Of a stretch of DNA of 18,117 bases, positions 1-6,064 are shown piece by piece. Numbering within the stretch: position 1 is the stretch's first letter; the number at the start of each line of letters is the position of its first letter. Location of the stretch: positions 1 through 18,117 of the forward strand of contig CAZXCJ010000025.1 of the NCBI GenBank assembly GCA_964639335.1, written 5' to 3'. The position numbers and the translations under genes are program-made. This DNA is from JAIOTH01 sp964639335. GTDB taxonomy: Bacteria; Patescibacteriota; Patescibacteriia; UBA1558; S5-K13. Below the pieces are notes generated by a model. The model saw only the letters and a program-made list of their open reading frames with translations, ran no database searches and was not told where the DNA came from.

Positions 1-125
1 ATTGAATTTACTCAGAAATATACAAAAGTGTTACCTATGTGGTCTTCTAGTACATTTCCTTGCTATTTTTTTATAATTATGTTAATTTAATTGGAAAAAT
101 AAAATAAATAATATTAGGAGGCAAG

Positions 126-782
126 ATGAATGCTTGCGATTATTTAGAGAAGGAAGTAAAAATTATTGCTGAAATTCTCGCAGAAGAAGATGTAATTCAT
201 GATTCTGAAGATCATGATCTTGATTTGAAAGAGGAAATTCATTCCGTTTATGGTGTGATGAAAAGTAGGGTTAATAAACTTTTCCATCTTTTTGTGAAAA
301 AAAATGGACTTTGTTTTAAAGAATTAATTGATTTAGAAAAAAAGATTTTAGTTCTTGTTTTTAGGACAAAACTTTTTTCTTTGCAAGTAGGGGCTGCTAG
401 CGATAATCGTACTAGTTGCGAACAAGTAATTGATATAGATAATTTTAAGAAAGAGCTTCTCAAAGAGAAGACTATCTTTTTTGAAGATGACTTTAGGCTT
501 AATGAACCGCGAAATCCAATAGTGCTCATTTCTCATTGCTTAAGAGAAGAAGTAAATTATTTTTTTCAAGAACAATTAAGAAAATTAGGGATTGAAAGGG
601 TTTTTGTCGCTGGTGGTGGAACAGAAGTTTTTCAAATTATAGAAGAAGAAAACCCCGATCTTGTTATTGGTGTTGCCTGCCGAAAAGAGGTAGAAGATGC
701 ACTAGAAGTGATTAAAGTTCCAGCGCTGGGCATCTGTATAGATGTTCAAGGCAGATGTAGTCAAAAGAAAAATTTAATATAA
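126..782 (+). CDS. DUF116-like protein, 218 aa
   Basis: The C-terminal half resembles the DUF116 family: SHCLR (C138), a Gly-rich VAGGGTEV (161-168), GVACRKE (C185) and a tail with C204 and C211. DUF116 proteins normally carry an extra Cys cluster (CxxCGxC-like) after the HCL motif; here that segment is absent and HCLR runs straight into a helix, so any metal or Fe-S site would be reduced or lost. The N-terminal 120 residues are predicted helical and acidic, with no recognisable domain and no signal peptide. The start is fixed by AGGAGG at 116-121, four bases before the ATG, one of only two good Shine-Dalgarno sequences in the window. A TATAAT lies at 72-77 but no clear -35 was found. A terminator follows directly, so the gene is probably transcribed alone. 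The biochemical role is unknown; the family assignment is by motif memory and moderately sure. Confidence 0.6.
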   Translation: MNACDYLEKEVKIIAEILAEEDVIHDSEDHDLDLKEEIHSVYGVMKSRVNKLFHLFVKKNGLCFKELIDLEKKILVLVFRTKLFSLQVGAASDNRTSCEQVIDIDNFKKELLKEKTIFFEDDFRLNEPRNPIVLISHCLREEVNYFFQEQLRKLGIERVFVAGGGTEVFQIIEEENPDLVIGVACRKEVEDALEVIKVPALGICIDVQGRCSQKKNLI

Positions 783-792
783 TTTCGTTTTT

Positions 793-823
793 AAACAGGA
801 CCGCAATAGTCCTGTTTTTTTCT
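793..823 (+). terminator. Rho-independent terminator after the DUF116-like gene
   Basis: AAACAGGAC (793-801) and GTCCTGTTT (809-817) form a perfect 9-bp stem with a 7-nt loop, followed by a run of T. It starts 10 bases after the stop codon. Confidence 0.85.
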
Positions 824-914
824 TTAGTTTTTGTTTATAATAAAAATATTGGAAATTTTAGAAAATCTATTGTATTATTTAATTAGTGATTAAATTTTAT
901 ATTCAATTAAATTT

Positions 915-1250
915 ATGGATAGCCAGTTTAAAAAGGGTGTATTAGAAATGTGTGTTTTAAATATGTTGTCTAAAAAGGATTGCTATGGTTATGAATTGGT
1001 AGAGGAATTGTCTCAAAAAATTTCTATTTCTGAAGGAACTATTTATCCTTTATTAAGTAGATTGCAAAAAAGGAAATATGTTCGCACTTATTTGAAACAA
1101 TCAAATTTAGGACCGGCTAGAAAATATTATAATTTAACAAAAAAGGGAAAGGAAAAAGCGAAAAAATTGAAAAATGCCTGGATAATTTTTTCTAAGAGAA
1201 TAGAGGATGTACTAAGGGGTAAGAAAAAAGAAGTAAGAAGTACGGAGTAA
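915..1250 (+). CDS. PadR-family transcriptional regulator, 111 aa
   Basis: A winged helix-turn-helix DNA-binding protein of the PadR family. Visible family motifs are YGYEL (24-28), the recognition-helix region EGTIYPLL (40-47), and the wing ARKYYNLT (68-75) followed by a Lys-rich helix. At 111 residues it is the usual length for the short PadR type, which works as a dimer and often represses transporters or stress genes. The usual neighbours of PadR genes (a small membrane protein or an ABC transporter) are not here, so its target is unknown. There is no Shine-Dalgarno; the start is chosen because the PadR N-terminus (helix leading to LNMLSKKDCYGYEL) begins right after it. The last codons run into the GC-rich repeat patch that follows. 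Confidence 0.88.
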   Translation: MDSQFKKGVLEMCVLNMLSKKDCYGYELVEELSQKISISEGTIYPLLSRLQKRKYVRTYLKQSNLGPARKYYNLTKKGKEKAKKLKNAWIIFSKRIEDVLRGKKKEVRSTE

Positions 1251-1320
1251 CCCGCTTACGCCATCTCCTTCGCTAAAGCTTCGGAGGTCGAGAAGGCTTC
1301 GGCAAGGCATGGGAGTAAGG
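1251..1320 (+). repeat. GC-rich degenerate repeat patch after padR
   Basis: An abrupt GC-rich stretch in an AT-rich region, made of short inverted words such as CTCCTTCG...CTTCGGAG and GAAGGCTTCGGCAAGG. It resembles, in style, the larger GC-rich palindromes at 11453-11600. It starts at the padR stop codon and holds no reading frame of note. Confidence 0.55.
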
Positions 1321-1335
1321 AATAAGATTTTAAAT

Positions 1336-1367
1336 AAAAGTCATTAAAAGAATGGCTTTTTTTATTT
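1336..1367 (+). terminator. Probable terminator downstream of padR
   Basis: AAAAGTCATT (1336-1345) pairs with AATGGCTTTT (1351-1360), 10 bp with one G-U pair and a 5-nt loop, followed by a T-rich tract. It lies 85 bases past padR, beyond the GC-rich patch. Confidence 0.7.
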
Positions 1368-1485
1368 TGTAAAAGCATTTTTTAAACTATGAAGTAAAAA
1401 GCAATGCTTTATACTTTACGCTTCTTAAATTTTAGTATATAATGAAAATAGAGGATTAATAAGTCCTGTGGATAATTTTTAAGAT

Positions 1486-1653
1486 ATGGAATTTTTAAAA
1501 ATGTTTTTAAAAGAAACGGAATATAGCGTTCCGTCCAGTTTTCAATTTAGATTATTGAGAACTATTTGTTTTTATTTAGATTTTATAAAAAATGATAAAA
1601 AAAGCTCTTTATTTTTTGGTAAAAAAATCAACAAAAATAATTTTTATGAATAA
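1486..1653 (+). CDS. Possible small protein overlapping the MerR-type gene, 55 aa
   Basis: A short open frame whose stop overlaps the likely start of the MerR-type gene as ATGAATAA (ATG at 1646, TAA at 1651-1653), an arrangement typical of translational coupling. The protein is basic with a hydrophobic/aromatic middle (RLLRTICFYLDFIK) and has no family I recognise. There is no Shine-Dalgarno. Open frames of this length occur by chance in AT-rich DNA, so the overlap is the main support. It could instead be leader RNA. Confidence 0.3.
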   Translation: MEFLKMFLKETEYSVPSSFQFRLLRTICFYLDFIKNDKKSSLFFGKKINKNNFYE

Positions 1654-1879
1654 GTTGTTAAAAATAGGCGAATTAGCCAGAGAAATAAACCGTTTGCCAT
1701 CGACCATTCATTTCTATACTCAAGAAAAACTTTTAAAACCAAGTTCTTACACTAAGGGGGGATATCGTTTGTATGAGAAAAATAATACTATCCAAAGAAT
1801 TAGACAAATAGAAAAATTACAGGATAAGAAAAGATGGACTATCGCAGAAATAAAAAATTATTTTTTAAGTAAAAATTAA
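1646..1879 (+). CDS. Minimal MerR-family HTH regulator, 77 aa
   Basis: Contains only the DNA-binding part of a MerR-type regulator: KIGELARE (6-13), STIHFYTQEKLLKP (19-32), the wing GGYRLYEKNN (38-47), and a helix ending in TIAEIKNYF (65-73). The C-terminal coiled coil and effector domain of classical MerR proteins are absent, as in small MerR-like or excisionase-type proteins. I place the start at 1646 because the MerR fold begins immediately there; a longer frame from 1592 would add 18 residues (MIKKALYFLV...) that match nothing in the family. The ATG overlaps the stop of an upstream 55-aa frame. No sensor residues such as a metal-binding Cys are present. The target is unknown. Confidence 0.72.
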   Translation: MNKLLKIGELAREINRLPSTIHFYTQEKLLKPSSYTKGGYRLYEKNNTIQRIRQIEKLQDKKRWTIAEIKNYFLSKN

Positions 1880-1897
1880 TTATTTATATAAAATTAT

Positions 1898-2038
1898 ATG
1901 AGAGAGTTTGAAACTTATAAAAATTGTGAAAATTTTGATTGGACAAAACAAAAAATAAAAAATAGAACTAGGGTTTTAAGAAATTGCAAGAAAGAAAAAA
2001 AGAATTTTTTCGATCATATTCGGTCTTTGTTGTTTTAA
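1898..2038 (+). CDS. Possible small basic protein, 46 aa
   Basis: A short open frame beginning 18 bases after the MerR-type stop, rich in Lys, Arg and Asn with two Cys and one Trp (NFDWTKQKIKNRTR in the middle). It has no Shine-Dalgarno and no family I recognise. Its closeness to the regulator suggests an operon partner, but chance is a fair alternative. The rest of the gap up to ileS (2039-2258) holds a run of nine G at 2056-2064 and a large hairpin, with no convincing gene. Confidence 0.25.
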   Translation: MREFETYKNCENFDWTKQKIKNRTRVLRNCKKEKKNFFDHIRSLLF

Positions 2039-2113
2039 TTTAAAGTAATAAGTTAGGGGGGGGGCAAGGGGCCAGGAGTTATAAAATAGGAAGTTAAAAC
2101 TTAAATTAATTGT

Positions 2114-2171
2114 TAAATTGTTATATTGTTAGATTGTTGAGATTATAACAATATAGCAATATAACAATTTA
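2114..2171 (+). repeat. 25-bp imperfect inverted repeat upstream of ileS
   Basis: 2114-2138 and 2147-2171 are reverse complements with two mismatches, separated by an 8-nt loop. The arms are almost pure A/T (TAAATTGTTATATTG...). The hairpin ends 87 bases before the ileS start and has no T tract after it, so it is not a standard terminator. It may be a small mobile palindrome or a structured leader; no T-box motif is present. Confidence 0.65.
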
Positions 2172-2258
2172 GCCATCTAAATCCCATTTGATTTTGTAGG
2201 AAAATAATGTAATATTCACTAAGTAATAAAAATTTATAATTAATATAATAATGTATTT

Positions 2259-5252
2259 ATGAATGATAATAACAGAGACAAAGAATCAAATTTGTTTCAA
2301 AAGGAACAAGAGATTTTAAAATTTTGGCAAAAACATAAAATTTTTCAAAAATCCGTAGACAAGAAACACCCCCAAGGCGAATATAGTTTTTATGATGGAC
2401 CTCCTTTTGCCACTGGCTTGCCTCATTATGGCCATATTATAGCTTCTTTATTAAAAGATGTTTTTCCTCGCTATAAAACTATGCAAGGTTATCAGGTAAT
2501 TAGAAACTGGGGCTGGGATTGCCATGGTTTACCAATTGAGAGCTTAGTAGAAAAAGATTTGGGCATCAAAGACAAGATAGAGATTGAAGATAAAATTGGC
2601 GTAGATAAATTTAATGAGGCCTGTCGCCAAAAGGTTATGAAGTATGCCGATGAATGGAAAAAATTTGTTCCTATGATTGGACGCTGGGTAGATATGGAAA
2701 ATGATTATAAAACCATGGATTTGGAATATATGGAAAGCATTTGGTGGGTATTTAAACAATTATGGGACAAGGGCTTAATTTATGAGGGTTATAAGTCTAT
2801 GCATATTTGTCCGCATTGTGAAACCACTTTGTCTAATTTTGAAGTTAGCCAGGGCTATAAAGATATTGAAGATTGGTCAGTAATTACTAAATTTGAGTTA
2901 GTTGACCCCGTCAGAACTAACGATTCTAAAGAATCTACTTCTAACGGGGCAAGCAAGCCAAACACATATTTATTGGCCTGGACTACCACCCCCTGGACTT
3001 TGCCGGGTAATGTTGCTTTGGCAGCAGGTAAAGACATTGAGTATATAAAAGTTTCGGCTAACAATGAATTTTATATTTTAGCTCGAGCAAACTTAGAAAC
3101 TATATTTGAAGATATTGAGTATAAAATTATTGATAAGATTAAAATCATAGATTTGGTTAACAGAAAATACAAACCATTGTTTGATTTTTCAGGTCAAGAC
3201 TTAGAGCATAAAAATAATTTATATACTATTCAATTAGCAGATTTTGTAACTATTGAGGATGGAACTGGCATTGTACATATTGCTCCGGCCTTTGGTGAAG
3301 ATGATATTAACTTGGGTCAAGAAAAAAAATTACCCTTTATTCAACATGTGGATATCGGCGGTCATTTTACTAAAGACATGGCTAATTTTGGAGATTGGGC
3401 GGGATTAGAAGTAAAGCCCAAGGATAATACTCAGAAAACAGATTTAAAAATTATTAAATACTTAGAGGAAAAAAATTTAGTTTTTGCTCAAAAAAAATAT
3501 GAACATTCTTATCCACATTGTTGGAGGTGCGATGCTCCGCTTTTAAATTATGCTACCAGTTCTTGGTTTGTTAATGTTAGTAAGATTAAAGATAGAATTA
3601 TTAAGAATAATCAGCAGATTAATTGGGTGCCAGAAAATTTTAAAGAAGGCAGAATGGGAAAGTGGTTAGAGGGCGCCAGAGATTGGTCTATTTCCAGACA
3701 AAGATATTGGGGTTCTGTTTTGCCTATTTGGAAATGTGCTTGTGGCGAAATTAAAGTGATGGGTTCAATTCAGGATTTAGAAGAGGCCTCTGGACAAAAA
3801 GTAAATGATTTACATAAGCATATAATTGATAAAATTGTTTTTAAGTGTCCAAAATGTAAAAAAGAAATGAAAAGAATTCCGGATGTTTTTGATTGTTGGT
3901 TTGAATCGGGTTCCATGCCTTATGCGTCAATACATTATCCTTTTGACCCCAGTAGTTTATCCTCACAAAGTTCGGATAACTACGGGGCAAGAAACAAAGA
4001 ATCAAAACTTCCTTTACCTAAAAACTTTCCTGCTAATTTTATTGCCGAAGGCCAGGACCAAACCAGGGGATGGTTTTATACCTTATTAGTTCTTTCCACG
4101 GCTTTATTTAATAAGCCAGCCTTTAAAAATGTAGTAGTGAACGGTATAGTTTTAGCCGAAGACGGCCAGAAAATGTCCAAGCGATTAAGAAATTATCCTG
4201 ACCCCATAAAGCTGATTAAAAAATATTCAGCTGATGTTCTGCGTTATTACTTATTAAGCTCCCCAGTTGTTAGGGCTGGTGATTTGTGTTTTTCAGAAAA
4301 AGACGTAGCTATAGTATATAGTAGATATTTTTTAACCCTTTTAAATGTTTTGTCTTTTTATAAAATGTATCGACAAGATTCAGATTCAGAATTGGGCAAA
4401 ATAGAAAATTTATTAGATTCTTGGGCATTGGCAAAATTAAAAGAGTTTAAAAAGGAAATATCTGATAATTTAGAAAAATATGAATTAAAAAAATGTTTAG
4501 ATTTAATAGGTAATTTTATTTTAGAATTATCTACCTGGTATTTAAGAAGATCTAGGGATCGTTTTAAGTCGGCAGACAAGAGAGCCGGTCAAACATTATA
4601 TTATTTGCTTTTGGAATTTTCCAAAATAATAGCTCCATTTTTACCTTTTATGGCTGAATATATTTATCAAGAATTAAGTGGTTTGTCAGAATCAGTACAT
4701 TTATTAGCTTGGCCAGAACTTAAAAATTTAGAGCCCGCGGAAATAGAATTATTAAATAATATGCAAAAGGTTCGAGAAATTGTTGAAAAAATTCATAATT
4801 TGAGATCCGAATCGGGCCTAAAGGTTCGTCAACCACTAGCTTCAGCTCAATATCATTTTGGAGATAGAAAATTAAATGAGCAATTAGAAAAAGTAATTGC
4901 CGAAGAAGTAAATATTAAAAAAATTGAATTTTCTAAAAATTTACCCGACCAAAATATTCGATTAGATACTAAGCTGAGCCCGGAATTAAAACGGGAAGGA
5001 AATCTAAGAGAATTAATTAGAAATATTAATGCTTTGAGAAAAAAGGCCCAGCTGACCATTCAAGATAGAATAGAAGTTTATTTTCAAACAGAAAGTCAAG
5101 AATTGATTAATTTAATAGAAGACAGCGAAGAAGAATTAAAGAATAATGTTTTAGCCCAAAGCTTTAAAAATGAAAAGATAGAGGATAGTTTGGTAGAAAA
5201 AGAACTCCAAGTTAATGAGTATAAAATGACAGTTTATTTAAAAAAATTATAA
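2259..5252 (+). CDS. ileS: Isoleucyl-tRNA synthetase, type 2 (eukaryote-like)
   Basis: Charges tRNA-Ile with isoleucine in the cytoplasm. It is a class Ia synthetase: HIGH-type motif HYGH (56-59) in FYDGPPFATGLPHYGH, CP1 editing domain with WTTTPWTLPGN (from 241) and GTGIVHIAPAFGEDD (from 335), catalytic DQTRGWFY, and KMSKR (638-642) followed by NYPDP. Cys pairs in HICPHC and KCPKCKK suggest zinc binding. The FYDGPPFATGLPHYGH and KMSKRLRNYPDP signatures belong to the IleRS2/eukaryotic clade rather than the usual bacterial IleRS1. Its 997 residues are slightly short for that clade. Two Ser/Asn-rich segments (about residues 215-231 and 562-577) coincide with palindromic DNA elements and look inserted in frame. 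recO follows after 12 bp, so the two are probably cotranscribed. No Shine-Dalgarno; the start fits the family N-terminus. Confidence 0.97.
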   Translation: MNDNNRDKESNLFQKEQEILKFWQKHKIFQKSVDKKHPQGEYSFYDGPPFATGLPHYGHIIASLLKDVFPRYKTMQGYQVIRNWGWDCHGLPIESLVEKDLGIKDKIEIEDKIGVDKFNEACRQKVMKYADEWKKFVPMIGRWVDMENDYKTMDLEYMESIWWVFKQLWDKGLIYEGYKSMHICPHCETTLSNFEVSQGYKDIEDWSVITKFELVDPVRTNDSKESTSNGASKPNTYLLAWTTTPWTLPGNVALAAGKDIEYIKVSANNEFYILARANLETIFEDIEYKIIDKIKIIDLVNRKYKPLFDFSGQDLEHKNNLYTIQLADFVTIEDGTGIVHIAPAFGEDDINLGQEKKLPFIQHVDIGGHFTKDMANFGDWAGLEVKPKDNTQKTDLKIIKYLEEKNLVFAQKKYEHSYPHCWRCDAPLLNYATSSWFVNVSKIKDRIIKNNQQINWVPENFKEGRMGKWLEGARDWSISRQRYWGSVLPIWKCACGEIKVMGSIQDLEEASGQKVNDLHKHIIDKIVFKCPKCKKEMKRIPDVFDCWFESGSMPYASIHYPFDPSSLSSQSSDNYGARNKESKLPLPKNFPANFIAEGQDQTRGWFYTLLVLSTALFNKPAFKNVVVNGIVLAEDGQKMSKRLRNYPDPIKLIKKYSADVLRYYLLSSPVVRAGDLCFSEKDVAIVYSRYFLTLLNVLSFYKMYRQDSDSELGKIENLLDSWALAKLKEFKKEISDNLEKYELKKCLDLIGNFILELSTWYLRRSRDRFKSADKRAGQTLYYLLLEFSKIIAPFLPFMAEYIYQELSGLSESVHLLAWPELKNLEPAEIELLNNMQKVREIVEKIHNLRSESGLKVRQPLASAQYHFGDRKLNEQLEKVIAEEVNIKKIEFSKNLPDQNIRLDTKLSPELKREGNLRELIRNINALRKKAQLTIQDRIEVYFQTESQELINLIEDSEEELKNNVLAQSFKNEKIEDSLVEKELQVNEYKMTVYLKKL
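2902..2953 (+). repeat. Palindromic element inside ileS, copy 1
   Basis: An imperfect palindrome with ends TTGACCCCGT and ACGGGGCAAG and a centre CGATTCTAAAGAATC. It is read in frame as DPVRTNDSKESTSNGAS, a low-complexity insert between the WSVITKF strand and the TYLLAWTTTPW motif of the editing domain. Confidence 0.7.
3943..3990 (+). repeat. Palindromic element inside ileS, copy 2
   Basis: It has the same ends as copy 1 (TTGACCCC...GGGGCAAG) with inner arms GTAGTTTATCC and GGATAACTAC. It is read in frame as DPSSLSSQSSDNYGA between the ASIHYPF and LPKNFPANFIAEG motifs, where family members have a shorter loop. Confidence 0.68.
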
Positions 5253-5264
5253 GTAATAATTATA

Positions 5265-5948
5265 ATGGAATTTAATACTCAGGGCATAATATTGAAAGCT
5301 CAAGACACGAAAGAAGCCGATAGATTGTATTATATTTTTAGTTTAGAAAAGGGACTAGTTAGGGCCTTTGCTAAATCTGTTAAAACACCAAAAAGTAAAT
5401 TAGCTGGCTTTTTGACTGTTTCTAATCAAGTTTTTTTAATGCTAGCTCAAAATGAATTGAGCACTAAAATTGCTCAAGTTAGTGTTATAAAAACCTATCC
5501 TAAAATTATAAATTCTTATGCCGAATTTTTTATTTTTAATCAAATAGCAGAAATTTTATTAAATTTTTTAAGAGAAAATCAAGTCGAAGAATATTTGTAT
5601 AATAGCACCAAATTGTTTTTAGATGATTTAAATAGTGATTTGGATTTAGATAAAAAAAAGAATTTGCAATTGGCTTATTTGGGCCATATTTTGAATTTAA
5701 GCGGTTTTAAGCCAGCAGATATTAAATTGAATTCAGTTTTAGTAAATTTTTTAAACACCATACTTAGAAATGACTATTTAAAAAATCGGGATTTGATGAT
5801 AAAATTAAGAATGTCAGCTGAGGATTTTAAAAAAATAATAAATTATTTGAGTAATTATTTTCAAAATATTTTAGATAAAGAATTAAACAGCTTTGTACGA
5901 TGCCAATATACTAATGTTACTAATTATACAAATAAATTATGCGAATGA
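5265..5948 (+). CDS. recO: DNA repair protein RecO
   Basis: RecO works with RecR (and RecF) to load RecA on SSB-coated gaps during recombinational repair. The N-terminus is the OB-fold characteristic of RecO: QGIILKAQDTKEADRLYYIF followed by KGLVRAFAKSVKTPKSKLAG and a strand ending near residue 80; the remainder is the mainly helical C-terminal domain. The Cys4 zinc finger found in some RecO proteins is absent, as in many others. It is 12 bp after ileS and likely in the same transcript. The final 15 residues (from C213, CQYTNVTNYTNKLCE) do not look like RecO: the DNA coding for them (5901-5948) belongs to a repeat patch rich in words like ACTAATG and GAATGATACGAAT, so the native end was probably near residue 212. 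The gene ends with TGA, showing that TGA is a stop here. Confidence 0.9.
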   Translation: MEFNTQGIILKAQDTKEADRLYYIFSLEKGLVRAFAKSVKTPKSKLAGFLTVSNQVFLMLAQNELSTKIAQVSVIKTYPKIINSYAEFFIFNQIAEILLNFLRENQVEEYLYNSTKLFLDDLNSDLDLDKKKNLQLAYLGHILNLSGFKPADIKLNSVLVNFLNTILRNDYLKNRDLMIKLRMSAEDFKKIINYLSNYFQNILDKELNSFVRCQYTNVTNYTNKLCE

Positions 5949-6060
5949 TACGAATATAAATAATACCTTAAAATTAGTATAATTAGTATTCATCCTGTTA
6001 AATTATTGCTTTGCAATAGTATTTAACAGGATAAATTCGTATATTAGCATCGCATATTAG
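5895..6060 (+). repeat. Repeat patch and strong hairpin at the recO end
   Basis: ATCCTGTTAAAT (5992-6003) and ATTTAACAGGAT (6021-6032) are perfect 12-bp arms, continued inward by TATTGC/GCAATA around a 3-nt loop with a 2-nt bulge. Outside them, GCGAATGATACGAAT (from 5941) is roughly mirrored by ATTCGTATATTAGCATCGC (6034-6055), so the whole 5940-6055 block is a nested imperfect palindrome. Similar words (GATGCTAATA, ACTAATGATAC, AATGATACGAAT) recur at 11453-11645. There is no T tract after the hairpin, so it is not a classical terminator. Confidence 0.7.
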
Positions 6061-6064
6061 ATTT

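Noticed and set aside
1467..1475. Perfect DnaA-box match (TGTGGATAA, reverse of TTATCCACA) in a non-coding AT-rich stretch
   Set aside because: Only one box lies there; the only other perfect match (3509-3517) is inside ileS coding sequence. There is no box cluster and no dnaA or dnaN, so it is not a credible origin.
2039..2258. T-box riboswitch before ileS
   Set aside because: No T-box sequence (GGGTGGNACCGCG-like), specifier loop or antiterminator pair is visible.
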